This document shows, piece after piece, positions 44,482 through 54,125 of a stretch of DNA of 64,000 bases. Below the pieces are notes generated by a model. It was not told the origin of the DNA. It worked only from the letters and a program-made list of their open reading frames with translations, and searched no databases. A program made the position numbers and the translations under genes. The DNA comes from Natronocalculus amylovorans (GTDB taxonomy: Archaea; Halobacteriota; Halobacteria; Halobacteriales; Haloferacaceae), in assembly GCF_023638035.1 (NCBI RefSeq), contig NZ_JAKRVX010000001.1:248001-312000 (forward strand), in the 5' to 3' direction. How positions within the stretch are numbered: position 1 is the stretch's first letter; each line of letters opens with the position of its first letter.

Positions 44482-47166
44482 ATGGCAGATGGAATCGTCG
44501 GGCAGTTTCTTTCGCTCAAAGCGGAAAGCGGGGCAGATCTATTGGCGATGCAGTGCGGTGATTTTTATGAGTTTTTTGCAGAGGATGCAGAGATTGTCGG
44601 AGATGAACTCGACCTGACAGTCTCACAAAAATCATCACACGGGTCATCATATCCGATGGCAGGCGTTCCGCTTTCGGAGCTCACACCGTATCTGAAAGCC
44701 TTGGTAGAGCGAGGCTATCGGGTTGCTGTTGCAGACCAGCACAAACCGGAGAACGGTGATATCTATCGAGAAATAAGCCGAATTGCAACGCCGGGGACGC
44801 TGTTGGAAACCAGTGACGCAGCAGCACAGTATCTTGCAGCAGTCGTCAGCACAAACGCAGTGGCGCATGGTTCGGGGGATGGGGTTGATGGCCCGTATGG
44901 ATTAGCCTTTGCAGATATTACGACCGGGCGATTCCTCGTGACAGCGGTTGAGACCGTTGGAGATGCACATGCGGAGCTGTATCGGTTTGCACCCGCAGAG
45001 ATCCTCCCAGGGCCAGGAATTCGAAATGACGACGCGTTTTTGTCGCGCCTTCGTGAGGAGACGCCCGCATCACTCACCCTCCATCGATCGGATGCGTTTG
45101 CTCCCGGTCGCAGCGAGCATGCAGTCCGATCGCAGTTTGGCAAAGAGACGATCGACAGCATTGGACTCGAATCAACAGTCGCAATTCAGGCGGCGGGCGG
45201 CATTCTCTCGTATATCGACGAGACCGGTGTTGGCGTCTCACAGTCGATGACACGGCTGCAGACATACACGGACACCGAACAGGTTGCGCTTGATGCGACC
45301 ACACAACGAAATCTCGAGCTTGTCGAAACAATGCAGGGCGATCGGCGTGGGTCACTCATCGACACGATCGACCACACCGTGACAAGTCCTGGTGGGCGGC
45401 TGCTCAGAGAGTGGATCACGCGGCCACAGCGCGATCGATCGGCGCTACAGCGACGACATGACGCAGTAGAAGCACTTGGGTCCGAAGCGCTTGCCCGCGA
45501 TCGGCTTCGAGAAACGCTCTCGGATGCCTACGACCTCGAACGGCTTGCAAGCCGATCCGCAAGCGGTAGTGCAGATGCCCGCGATCTCCGAGCGGTCGAA
45601 CAGACACTCTCGCTGCTGCCAGCGTTAGCGAAAGATATCTCGGAGACTCCACTTGCACAGTCACCGGTTTCGGATATGCTTACACAGGTAGATCAAGCGC
45701 AGACGGCACGGCTGCAGGAAACGCTCGATTCTGCACTTGCTGATGAACCACCGAAGACTGTCCGTCAGGGTGGATTGTTTTCGTATGGCTATCATGACGA
45801 ACTTGATGGGTTGATTGAGAAGCATGAGGCCGCAAACGAGTGGCTGGGGGGGTTAGCTGGCCGTGTGAAATCCGAGTATGGGCTCTCGCATGTGACAGTC
45901 GATCGAAACAAGACAGACGGCTACTACATCCAAGTTGGAAAATCACAGGCAGATTCCGTCCCCGATCATTTCCGGCATATTAAGACCCTCAAGAACTCAA
46001 AACGGTTTGTTACCGAAGAGCTCACTGAACGCGAACGGCAGGTGCTGCGGCTTGAAGAGGCACGCAGTGAGCTAGAGTATGAGCTGTTTGTCTCGTTGCG
46101 AGAGGAGGTTGCCGTACACGCAGAGCTGCTTCAAGATGTCGGACGAACGCTTGCTGAGATTGACACTGTCGCCTCGCTTGCAGAGCATGCTGCCCGATCG
46201 AACTGGGTTCGTCCAGCGCTCACAGATGCTGGAACGCTGTCGATTGAGGCCGGCCGGCATCCGGTCGTTGAGACAACGACAGAGTTTGTTCCGAACGATC
46301 TGTTGCTTGACGAGGACCGGGGCTTTCTCATCGTGACTGGGCCAAACATGAGCGGGAAATCAACGTATATGCGACAGGCGGCGTTGATTACGCTGCTTGC
46401 ACAGGCTGGCAGCTTTGTTCCAGCAACGAACGCAACGATCGGCGTTGTCGATGGAATCTACACCCGAGTTGGGGCGCTTGACGAATTAGCACAGGGCCGG
46501 TCAACGTTCATGGTTGAGATGCAAGAGCTGTCCAACATCCTCCACTCCGCAACGGAGGAGTCGCTCGTCATTCTCGATGAGGTTGGTCGCGGAACCGCAA
46601 CATATGATGGGATCTCAATTGCGTGGGCAGCGACCGAGTATCTCCATAATGAGGTCCGCTCGAAAACGCTGTTTGCGACACACTATCACGAATTGACCAC
46701 GCTTGCATCGCACTTGCCGCGCGTTGAGAACGTTCACGTTGCCGCCGATGAACGAGACGGCGATGTAACCTTCTTACGAACGATTCGTGACGGCCCAACA
46801 GACCGATCGTACGGAATCCATGTTGCGGACTTGGCGGGCGTTCCGCAGCCGGTTGTGAGCCGGGCAGATGAGGTACTGACAAAGCTCAGAGAAGAGAAAG
46901 CGATCGAAGCAAAAGGCGGGTCTGACGGTGAACCTGTACAAACAGTGTTTAATCTTGGAAGCGGCCAGTTCGCCTCGGCAAATGGGACGACACACGCAGA
47001 AACAGCAGCAGCAACAGACCAAACTGAGGCACCAACAGCAACAGACCCGAAAGCGGAGGCGGTCATTGATGAGTTAGGGGAGGTTGACGTGAACAGCACC
47101 TCTCCGATCGAGCTGATGACCATGGTGCAAGAGTGGCAACAGACGCTTAGAGACCGTGACTCGTAA
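44482..47166 (+). CDS. mutS: DNA mismatch repair protein MutS
   Basis: Mismatch-recognition ATPase of 894 residues. The N-terminal domain has CGDFYEFFAEDAE with the Phe-x-Glu mismatch-reading motif. The lever/clamp domains follow (middle region DRNKTDGYYIQVGKS). The ABC-type ATPase has Walker A GPNMSGKSTYMRQ, FMVEMQELSNIL, Walker B LVILDEVGRGTATYDG and the signature region. The C-terminus has an acidic Ala/Thr-rich linker before a final helix pair. MutS/MutL are rare in archaea overall but usual in haloarchaea. The matching mutL lies 1.5 kb downstream. Confidence 0.95.
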   Translation: MADGIVGQFLSLKAESGADLLAMQCGDFYEFFAEDAEIVGDELDLTVSQKSSHGSSYPMAGVPLSELTPYLKALVERGYRVAVADQHKPENGDIYREISRIATPGTLLETSDAAAQYLAAVVSTNAVAHGSGDGVDGPYGLAFADITTGRFLVTAVETVGDAHAELYRFAPAEILPGPGIRNDDAFLSRLREETPASLTLHRSDAFAPGRSEHAVRSQFGKETIDSIGLESTVAIQAAGGILSYIDETGVGVSQSMTRLQTYTDTEQVALDATTQRNLELVETMQGDRRGSLIDTIDHTVTSPGGRLLREWITRPQRDRSALQRRHDAVEALGSEALARDRLRETLSDAYDLERLASRSASGSADARDLRAVEQTLSLLPALAKDISETPLAQSPVSDMLTQVDQAQTARLQETLDSALADEPPKTVRQGGLFSYGYHDELDGLIEKHEAANEWLGGLAGRVKSEYGLSHVTVDRNKTDGYYIQVGKSQADSVPDHFRHIKTLKNSKRFVTEELTERERQVLRLEEARSELEYELFVSLREEVAVHAELLQDVGRTLAEIDTVASLAEHAARSNWVRPALTDAGTLSIEAGRHPVVETTTEFVPNDLLLDEDRGFLIVTGPNMSGKSTYMRQAALITLLAQAGSFVPATNATIGVVDGIYTRVGALDELAQGRSTFMVEMQELSNILHSATEESLVILDEVGRGTATYDGISIAWAATEYLHNEVRSKTLFATHYHELTTLASHLPRVENVHVAADERDGDVTFLRTIRDGPTDRSYGIHVADLAGVPQPVVSRADEVLTKLREEKAIEAKGGSDGEPVQTVFNLGSGQFASANGTTHAETAAATDQTEAPTATDPKAEAVIDELGEVDVNSTSPIELMTMVQEWQQTLRDRDS

Positions 47167-47208
47167 GCGCGTGTGACAGATTCTCACGACGTGCCAACGG
47201 CCACCGCG

Positions 47209-47216
47209 TATTAAGG
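47209..47216 (+). promoter_or_regulatory. TATA box of uspA-like gene
   Basis: TATTAAGG lies 27-34 bases before the ATG at 47243, so the gene probably has its own leaderless transcript rather than read-through from mutS. Confidence 0.5.
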
Positions 47217-47242
47217 GCATCTCAACGAATGGTATATCCGAG

Positions 47243-47668
47243 ATGTACGATCGGATCCTCGTTCCAACAGATGGCAGTGATGCAACCGAAAAAACAGTTA
47301 CACATGCACTCAAGCTTGCAGCAGACAACGATGCGACAATCCATGCACTGTATGTCATTGATAAACGGATCGTCCAAGCGGGGTCAAAAAAGCTACAGTC
47401 GGAAGTCCGCGACGAACTGAATACACAGGGGAAAAAAGCCGTCTCCGCGGTCCGATCGAAAGCGGAGGCAGCAGACGTCCCGGTTGAAACCGCAATTACG
47501 TCTGGAACTCCCGACAAAGAGATCGCAAGCTACGCTGAAGCAAACAGTATTGATCTCATAACGATCGGGACACACGGCAAAACACCACGAGAGAAACTGC
47601 AATCACTTGGCAGTGTCTCCGAACGTGTGGTCGATTCAGCATCGTGTCCTGTGCTTGTGGTAAAGTAA
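47243..47668 (+). CDS. UspA-type universal stress protein
   Basis: Small alpha/beta nucleotide-binding protein of 141 residues with one Usp domain. It starts MYDRILVPTDGSDATEKTV and has the ATP-binding loop GTHGKTPREKLQSLGSVSERVV (G-x2-G-x9-G-S/T), then the closing strand SCPVLVVK. Usp proteins bind ATP and modulate stress responses; the specific role is unknown. It sits between mutS and mutL with its own promoter. Confidence 0.9.
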   Translation: MYDRILVPTDGSDATEKTVTHALKLAADNDATIHALYVIDKRIVQAGSKKLQSEVRDELNTQGKKAVSAVRSKAEAADVPVETAITSGTPDKEIASYAEANSIDLITIGTHGKTPREKLQSLGSVSERVVDSASCPVLVVK

Positions 47669-47753
47669 ATAATACGGAAACGATTTGAGATGTTGCTGGC
47701 AGGTATACATTTTAATAGGAGCAACTATACGGGCTGCATACCTCCATACTCGT

Positions 47754-48572
47754 ATGGAAACTCAGCGCAACGGTATTTATTATTTACTTGATGAGTTTCC
47801 ACTGACAATTACCATCATTGACACGGACGGGACTATTCTATGGGTGAATAAATCATGGACCCTGTTTGGGGAGCAAAACGGGCTTGCCCCCAGCTACAGT
47901 GCCCTTGGAGACAACTATTTAGAAATAACAGACGCGGCACGGGTTCAGTCTGCTCAAACGGTCTCACGTGGTATTCGATCGCTCTTAGATGAGACGCGGA
48001 CAGATAATACGTTTACAACCGAGTATCCCTGCCACAGCCCAAATCGATCGAGATGGTTTCGGCTCTGTGCAGTGGCGAGTAAGATCGATGGGCAAAGCTG
48101 TGTGTTGATCGCTCATCAAGAGATTACCAAAGACAAGATCACGGATACATTGCCGAAAGAGCAACAAGAACAGATCACATCGCTGCTTCGTGTTCTCTCA
48201 GATGGCGCTCGTATTGACAAAACCAAGTCAGAGCATATTACGTTTGATTTGCCGGATGGCATTCGGCAAAGTCAGTCATCAGAACGTACAGAACTCCCAG
48301 CAATCCACGAACAAGCGTACGGGCGATTGCTCACATATCAGATTCAACTGGATGAATCGGTTGAGGAAGCGATCATCAGTGCATTCTACACGCTTGGTTT
48401 TGAGGTCATGTCCGAACAGACTGTGTTAGAGGAGTGGGTTGACGTCGATGCGTTAGATCGGCTTCTCGCTGGCCCAACACCAGCGCGAGCAACAGTCCGG
48501 ATTTGGAACCATCCGGTCGTGGTTACGCCAGAGACAGTGACGATCTATTCGCTGACACCGACCGGACGTTGA
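47754..48572 (+). CDS. PAS-domain protein with C-terminal HalOD1-like output domain
   Basis: A 272-residue signalling protein. Residues 1-130 form a PAS fold (LTITIIDTDGTILWVNKSWTLFG at the start, and a PAC-like RSRWFRLCAVASKIDG). The last 85 residues (from RLLTYQIQLDESVEEAI to VVTPETVTIYS) resemble the haloarchaeal HalOD1 output domain. There is no kinase, receiver or DNA-binding domain, so it is probably a signal adaptor. The ATG at 47754 is preferred to an upstream GTG-type start, since the PAS sequence begins right after it. TATA-like TTTTAATA lies at 47710-47717. Confidence 0.72.
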   Translation: METQRNGIYYLLDEFPLTITIIDTDGTILWVNKSWTLFGEQNGLAPSYSALGDNYLEITDAARVQSAQTVSRGIRSLLDETRTDNTFTTEYPCHSPNRSRWFRLCAVASKIDGQSCVLIAHQEITKDKITDTLPKEQQEQITSLLRVLSDGARIDKTKSEHITFDLPDGIRQSQSSERTELPAIHEQAYGRLLTYQIQLDESVEEAIISAFYTLGFEVMSEQTVLEEWVDVDALDRLLAGPTPARATVRIWNHPVVVTPETVTIYSLTPTGR

Positions 48573-48682
48573 GCGCGTATGCGACCCGTGTGTTCAAGTA
48601 ATCGGCCTGCAGAACACACAACTAATGAATACGCTGCTAGATTGGTATGTAGGGACTCAATTCAAAAGAGGGCCAGTGATAC

Positions 48683-50905
48683 ATGGATAAACACGACGAG
48701 TCGCCCACAATCACGCAGTTAGACGCAAAAACAGTTGACAGAATTGCAGCTGGTGAAGTTGTTGAACGTCCCGCATCTGTCGTCAAAGAGCTAGTCGAAA
48801 ACAGTCTCGATGCAGGCGCCTCTCGGATTACGGTTGCAGTACAAAACGGTGGGAAGAATGGGATTCGGGTTCGAGACGACGGGCGTGGAATCCCGGAGGC
48901 AGAGCTTTCGATCGCAGTCAAACCACATACCACAAGTAAGATTCGGAAGTTAGCTGATCTTGAATCAGGTGTTGGAACGCTTGGATTCCGTGGTGAAGCG
49001 CTTTCAACAATCGCTTCGGTCTCCCGGCTGACCCTTCGATCGAAGCCGCAAGATGCGGTAGCTGGAGCCGAAGTTCATGTCGAAGGTGGGGATATCGGTG
49101 AGACACGCCCTGCTGGCTGTCCCACTGGAACCACTGTTGTTGTTGACGACCTTTTTTATAATACCCCTGCACGAAAGAAATTCCTCAAAAAAGATGCAAC
49201 CGAGTTTGATCATATCAATACAGTGGTAACGCAGTATGCACTGGCAAACCCGGATGTTGCGGTATCGCTCGAACACAACAATCGCGAGCGGTTTGCCACA
49301 GATGGATCTGGAAATCTGCAGTCTGCAATTTTGTCAATTTATGGCCGAGAGGTTGCAGAGTCAATGCTTTCAATCGATGTCAAGCCAGACGTAGATGGAA
49401 TCACACGGATTCATGGAATGGTAAGCAACCCCGAAACTAATCGGAGCACGCGAGAGTACCTTGCAACCTTTGTTAACAGTCGCTATGTCACCGCATCGAT
49501 CCTTCGAGATGCCGTTATTTCCGGCTACGGCGGCCAATTGTCGAGCGATCGATACCCGTTTGCCGTGCTGTTTGTAACAGTCCCTCCGGATCGTGTTGAT
49601 GTTAATGTACATCCACGGAAGTTGGATGTCCGATTTGACGCAGAAGAGGCGGTCACAACCGCGATCGAAACGGCTGTTGAGACAGCGCTTGTTGATGCAG
49701 GGTTGATTCGATCAACTGCACCACGCGGTCGATCGGCACCCGAAGAGACCACTATCGCGCCGACAAGTCAACAGCCCACAGAGAGTACCGAAATCGTCGG
49801 CGGTGCAGGGACAAAGCATCAAACAGCAGCGGCTGAACAGAAGCCGACCGCCGACACAAAGACGGCACACACCAGCCGTTCAGCGTCTGATGAGGACACT
49901 CAGCAACAAACAGGTGACCATCGACAAGCCGAACCCACAGAAACAGAACCCAAACAACCCACCGAATCAGCACAGACAACAACCCCTGATCAACCACATC
50001 CGACCGAACACAACGAAGGTGCAGACAGCCAACAGGGCGATCGGTCGGTCGAACGGGTCGACCCATCAGATCCAGCTGCGTGGGAAGTAACTGCTTCAAC
50101 AACCGATTCGTCGATCGAAACGCCAGAAACAACCGATTCACGACAGCCGGATGGAAATGGTGAACAGAGCAAAGAGCCCGAATCAAGCCGACAGGCGACA
50201 AAGAGCAACACTCCAGGGTCGCAATCCAATGCTGTGACCCAGCAGACACTCGCGGGGTCGGATGCGACAGCGTCGCGATCGTATGAATCACTACCAGCGC
50301 TTCGGCTGCTTGGACAGCTCTATGAGACGTATATTGTTGCGGAGAGCCCAACTGGGCTCGTACTCATTGACCAACACGCCGCAGATGAGCGCGTTAATTA
50401 TGAACGACTCCAAAATGCCTTCGAGGGACAAGTGACCGCACAGGCGCTTGCGACGCCGGTTGAGCTTGAATTAACGGCTCGTGAAACGTCACTGTTCGAC
50501 GCGCATACTGATTCGATTTCGCCGCTTGGTTTTGCAGCGGAACGGATTGACGATCGCTGGATTCGAGTGAGCCAAGTTCCGGCAGTGTTTTCGAAAACGC
50601 TCTCTGCGGAACTGCTCCAAGATGTGTTGGTCTCATTTGTCGAGTCAACAAGTGCTGGCGAAAAGACTGTTGGAGATGTCGCAGACGAACTCTTGGCAGA
50701 CCTTGCATGCTATCCATCGGTTACCGGGAATACATCACTCACTGAAGGCTCGATGTTTGAGTTGGTTGAAGCGCTTGATTCGTGTAAGAACCCGTATGCC
50801 TGTCCACATGGCCGACCAACGATCATCAAATTTGATCGGACAGATATTGAAGACCGGTTCGAGCGTGATTATCCAGGTCACGCCGGAGACCGGCGAAAAG
50901 AGTAG
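48683..50905 (+). CDS. mutL: DNA mismatch repair protein MutL (endonuclease-type)
   Basis: A 740-residue GHKL ATPase that couples MutS recognition to strand incision. The N-terminal ATPase has RIAAGEVVERP, KELVENSLDAGA, DDGRGIPEAEL and TLGFRGEALS. A very long acidic/polar linker (about residues 350-525) joins it to the C-terminal dimerisation domain. There, LIDQHAADERVNYERL provides the metal-binding DQHA-x2-E-x4-E endonuclease motif, and CPHGRPT completes the site. The nuclease is therefore expected to be active, as in most non-Dam bacteria. Confidence 0.95.
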   Translation: MDKHDESPTITQLDAKTVDRIAAGEVVERPASVVKELVENSLDAGASRITVAVQNGGKNGIRVRDDGRGIPEAELSIAVKPHTTSKIRKLADLESGVGTLGFRGEALSTIASVSRLTLRSKPQDAVAGAEVHVEGGDIGETRPAGCPTGTTVVVDDLFYNTPARKKFLKKDATEFDHINTVVTQYALANPDVAVSLEHNNRERFATDGSGNLQSAILSIYGREVAESMLSIDVKPDVDGITRIHGMVSNPETNRSTREYLATFVNSRYVTASILRDAVISGYGGQLSSDRYPFAVLFVTVPPDRVDVNVHPRKLDVRFDAEEAVTTAIETAVETALVDAGLIRSTAPRGRSAPEETTIAPTSQQPTESTEIVGGAGTKHQTAAAEQKPTADTKTAHTSRSASDEDTQQQTGDHRQAEPTETEPKQPTESAQTTTPDQPHPTEHNEGADSQQGDRSVERVDPSDPAAWEVTASTTDSSIETPETTDSRQPDGNGEQSKEPESSRQATKSNTPGSQSNAVTQQTLAGSDATASRSYESLPALRLLGQLYETYIVAESPTGLVLIDQHAADERVNYERLQNAFEGQVTAQALATPVELELTARETSLFDAHTDSISPLGFAAERIDDRWIRVSQVPAVFSKTLSAELLQDVLVSFVESTSAGEKTVGDVADELLADLACYPSVTGNTSLTEGSMFELVEALDSCKNPYACPHGRPTIIKFDRTDIEDRFERDYPGHAGDRRKE

Positions 50906-50972
50906 TAGTCGGTTGTGCAACTGTCGTGTCGAGCGGGCACAAGAATAAGACCGTAACTGTCGAACGTAGGGT

Positions 50973-52382
50973 ATGCATGTTCTTATTATCGGTGCATACG
51001 GCAGTGCTGGATCTGCCGTTGCAGAAACGCTCGCGCCACAGGTAGGCCCGGATGGAGCACTGGATCAACTCACGCTCGTCGATGATGGAGAACCCGGAGG
51101 CGGGCTGTGTATTCTTCAAGGCTGTATGCCATCGAAAGCAGTACTTTCGGCTGCAGGACACAGATATCAAGTTCGCGCTGACGAGCGACTTCGTGGGGAA
51201 CCAGCAACGATCGATCTTGAGTCAGTTGTTGACATAAAAGACGATCAAGTGCTTGGCTTTGCGGAACATCGACGTGCGGCAATTCAGGACCTCACTGAGC
51301 AGGAGGGCGTGACATTTATTCATGATACCGCACAGTTTGTTGACGATCGTGTTGTCGAGGTTGGTGATGAACGCTTCAACCCCGATTATGTGGTCGTTGC
51401 AACCGGTTCAGCTCCGAACATTCCGAATCTGGATGGGATGGATTCAGTTTCGTATATGGGGAGTGCAGACGTTCTTGATGCAACGTCACTCCCGGAGTCC
51501 GGGATTGTCATGGGCTTTGGCTATGTTGGAATCGAACTCGTGCCGTATCTTGTTGAGGCAGGTGTCTCTGATCTCACGGTGATTGAGCACGATGAACGGC
51601 CGATTGATGAGGCGGACCCCGAGTTCGGAGACGAACTGCTTTCGCTGTATCGAGAGGAGTTTGGTGTGACCGTCTTGACCGAGACGCATGAGCGGCGTAT
51701 CGAACAGACTGCCGATGGGGTTCGTCTCACTGTCGATCGAGACGGTGCGGAGGAGACAGTCGAAGCGGAAGAGCTCTTTTTATTCACTGGCCGACAGCCG
51801 AACCTCGATCGGCTCCAACTTGCACACACAACACTCTCGCCCGAGGAGGGGTGGGTTCGGCCAACAATGCAGGCGGCCGATGACGATCGAGTGTATGTTG
51901 TTGGTGATGTCAACAGTCGCGAACCGATCCTTCACGTTGCAAAAGAGCAGGGCTACACGGCGGGGGAAAATATTCTGCGTGCGATCGATGGGGAAGCGCA
52001 AGTTGCGTACGAAAATATCCATCACCATGTGATATTCTCAGGTGCGAGCGTCTATCCATTTGCCCGAGTTGGGCATACCAAAGCGAGCGCGATGGAGGCA
52101 GGCCATACCGTTGTTGAGGCAACTCGATGGGCAGCAGATGATGGTGTATTCAACGTGAAAGACATCCCATGGGGACTCGCGCGCCTGACTGTTGATGCAG
52201 ACACTGGTGTTGTCCTTGGATATCAAGGCTTGCACGCGGACGCAGATACAATGGCAAAAACGATGCAGGTGATTATTGAGTTAGGATTAGATGTCCGGAC
52301 AGTACCGGATCGATCGTATCATCCAACGCTTCCGGAGATTCTTGATGGGCTATTTCGCGAGACTGCGGCACTGGTTGAGTAA
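50973..52382 (+). CDS. FAD-dependent pyridine nucleotide-disulfide oxidoreductase (Lpd/mercuric-reductase-like)
   Basis: Class I flavoprotein disulfide reductase of 469 residues. Visible parts are the FAD Rossmann VLIIGAYGSAGSAVAE, the redox-active pair in GGLCILQGCMPSKAV (C-x4-C), the NAD(P) site MGFGYVGIELVPYLVEAG, FAD-binding VYVVGDVN and a C-terminal SYHPTLPEIL with the proton-relay His. The GAYGSAG version of the usual GxGxxG is unusual. It may be dihydrolipoamide dehydrogenase, but no E2/E1 genes are nearby, so a soluble thiol or coenzyme reductase is also possible. A TATA-like GAATAAG at about 50944 suggests a leaderless start. Confidence 0.85.
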   Translation: MHVLIIGAYGSAGSAVAETLAPQVGPDGALDQLTLVDDGEPGGGLCILQGCMPSKAVLSAAGHRYQVRADERLRGEPATIDLESVVDIKDDQVLGFAEHRRAAIQDLTEQEGVTFIHDTAQFVDDRVVEVGDERFNPDYVVVATGSAPNIPNLDGMDSVSYMGSADVLDATSLPESGIVMGFGYVGIELVPYLVEAGVSDLTVIEHDERPIDEADPEFGDELLSLYREEFGVTVLTETHERRIEQTADGVRLTVDRDGAEETVEAEELFLFTGRQPNLDRLQLAHTTLSPEEGWVRPTMQAADDDRVYVVGDVNSREPILHVAKEQGYTAGENILRAIDGEAQVAYENIHHHVIFSGASVYPFARVGHTKASAMEAGHTVVEATRWAADDGVFNVKDIPWGLARLTVDADTGVVLGYQGLHADADTMAKTMQVIIELGLDVRTVPDRSYHPTLPEILDGLFRETAALVE

Positions 52383-52401
52383 GCGCAGTCGCGTGGTGTC
52401 G

Positions 52402-53883
52402 CTACCACTCAATCTCATCAGGCTCGCTCTTTTCTGCTGCTCCTGAATCAGAACCGGAACCAAAGGCGTCTGCAAGCGTTCCGCGGACAGATTCAAATTC
52501 AGAGACTGCGTCCCTGAGTGCATCGATTTCTTGGGTCGTTTCGGTGTCAAGCGCCTCCAACTCCGATTGCAGTGTGTTGTACTGTGTATCGAGTGCATCT
52601 ATTGCAGCGGTATGCTCCGTCTTTGCTTGGTGGACTGTTGTCTCAATATCAGCGACATCTGTTGTGAGGTCGCTAAGTTCGTGATCAACGCTATGAAGTT
52701 CTGTTGCGAGCTCTTCTGTGGATGATTCAACAGCCTCAATCGTATCAGCAAGCGAGAGCAACTCTGTTTCTACTGCAGTGGCGTGTTCATCGATCGTCTG
52801 CTCTAATCCGTTAATTGCGGCTTGTTGCTGTTCGGCGTAGCTGAGGAGTGACTCGTACTGCTCTAAGAACTCCTCAAACTGCGTGAGGTATGCTGAAAAA
52901 TCAGCCATCCGGGCTTGTACATGCTGGAGCCTGATCTGTTCTGTTGGGCTGTATGACTCATCTAATGCTTTTCGAAGTGCAGCGAGTTCATCCGGTGAGT
53001 GTTCTCCAGTTTCGATCTCCGATACAAGCGCAGTGAGGAGCGATCCGTCAGTGTCTACAGTCGATGCTTCTGTCTCTTTGGCTCCCCCCGGCTCATCTGT
53101 CGACTCGAATGTAAGCGGTTCATTGTCGTCAGTATCGAATTCCACTGCGCCAGAGCCATCTGTGTTGACCGCTTCAGTGCCGTTAGTACCTGTTTTTGTA
53201 GTTGTCTCTGTATCCCATGCATCGTCGTCCCAACTCTCCGTTTGTTGTTCTCTCATTGGTATTTTTTGTGCGATCGTGGTGTCTGTATCCGTGTCGCTCT
53301 CGGCCTCAGTCTCGTCGTCAATCGGTGCATCTGTATCCGCAGAGAGAGTCTGCGTTGTATTCCCCTCGGTTGTGGGTTCAGTGTCTGGTGTAGCCTCAGT
53401 CCCATTGAGGAGCGTCATCTTTGCTCGCTGGAAGAACCCACCAGACTGTGTTGTGTCTTCTGAGAGGTCCTCATCGGCCGCCTCTGTAGCGGGTTGGTGA
53501 GTAGTATCATCAGGTATAAATTCGATCGACCCACGAAGATCAGCAGCAGAAAGACTCACATCAGGAGAGAGGACGCCAAGCACAAACTCCGTTTCAGTAG
53601 TCTCTGTTAGCTCCTGCGTAATCGTAAGCTGGTTCTGTGTAGTATTCGATTCCCAAGCGGTCGGTGCATGTTGTGGATGAAAGCCACACTCACACGAGTC
53701 GACTGCAGCAAACTGGTCGGTGAAACGGATTGTTTCAGGTGCAGTTTCGTCTGAAGTGATCGTATATGTAATTACAGCTCCGTCAGGACGGTTCTCTGGT
53801 TGACGAGTCAGTTGTACTGTTTCGTGGGTGAACGTTTGTTGTTCAAACGAGGCCGTCTGTGGATTGGCTTTGTGGCTAGACAT
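52402..53883 (-). CDS. Uncharacterised haloarchaeal protein: beta domain, acidic linker, long coiled coil
   Basis: A 493-residue protein of unknown function. Residues 1-125 look like a beta-sandwich and contain a compact Cys/His cluster CECGFHPQH (Cys64, Cys66, His69, His72) that could bind zinc. Residues 126-280 are a Thr/Asp/Glu-rich disordered linker, broken by a short hydrophobic-basic stretch GFFQRAKMTLL at 149-159. Residues 283-470 are helical with heptad character (repeats of LEQTIDEH, LSSTEELATEL-type segments), predicted to coil. The ATG at 53883 is preceded by a clear Shine-Dalgarno GGAGG seven bases upstream, which decides it over earlier starts. No transmembrane segment is seen. 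Confidence 0.7.
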   Translation of the reverse strand: MSSHKANPQTASFEQQTFTHETVQLTRQPENRPDGAVITYTITSDETAPETIRFTDQFAAVDSCECGFHPQHAPTAWESNTTQNQLTITQELTETTETEFVLGVLSPDVSLSAADLRGSIEFIPDDTTHQPATEAADEDLSEDTTQSGGFFQRAKMTLLNGTEATPDTEPTTEGNTTQTLSADTDAPIDDETEAESDTDTDTTIAQKIPMREQQTESWDDDAWDTETTTKTGTNGTEAVNTDGSGAVEFDTDDNEPLTFESTDEPGGAKETEASTVDTDGSLLTALVSEIETGEHSPDELAALRKALDESYSPTEQIRLQHVQARMADFSAYLTQFEEFLEQYESLLSYAEQQQAAINGLEQTIDEHATAVETELLSLADTIEAVESSTEELATELHSVDHELSDLTTDVADIETTVHQAKTEHTAAIDALDTQYNTLQSELEALDTETTQEIDALRDAVSEFESVRGTLADAFGSGSDSGAAEKSEPDEIEW

Positions 53884-54125
53884 TACATGTCCTCCGTAAC
53901 TGGTGGCTACAGTCATCCCGGACTGTGGATTGTCGTCGTCGCGTTGTTGATCGTAGCATACTATTTCCCTCACTTATCCGCCGTTAGCAGTTGATAATGT
54001 GCCGTTGGCGAGGTACACAGCAGACAATCAGCGCCATCCGTTTTGTTACTACATTAATACTATCTAGTAGCCTGCTCCTATCGACACTTCGACCCGCTTA
54101 TGGGGCCGCCAACAAATGAGGAAAT
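53884..54125. promoter_or_regulatory. Divergent intergenic control region
   Basis: The 242 bases serve both the coiled-coil gene (leftward) and the 210-residue protein gene (rightward). The leftward side has an SD-like GGAGG. The rightward side has a TATA-like ATTAATAC (54053-54060). An imperfect CTA-rich palindrome ACTATCTAGTAG (54059-54070) follows the rightward TATA box and could be an operator. Confidence 0.4.

Noticed and set aside
43701-44519. Leftward 272-codon open frame
   Set aside because: Antisense to thiD, Ser/Ala/Thr-rich low-complexity product.
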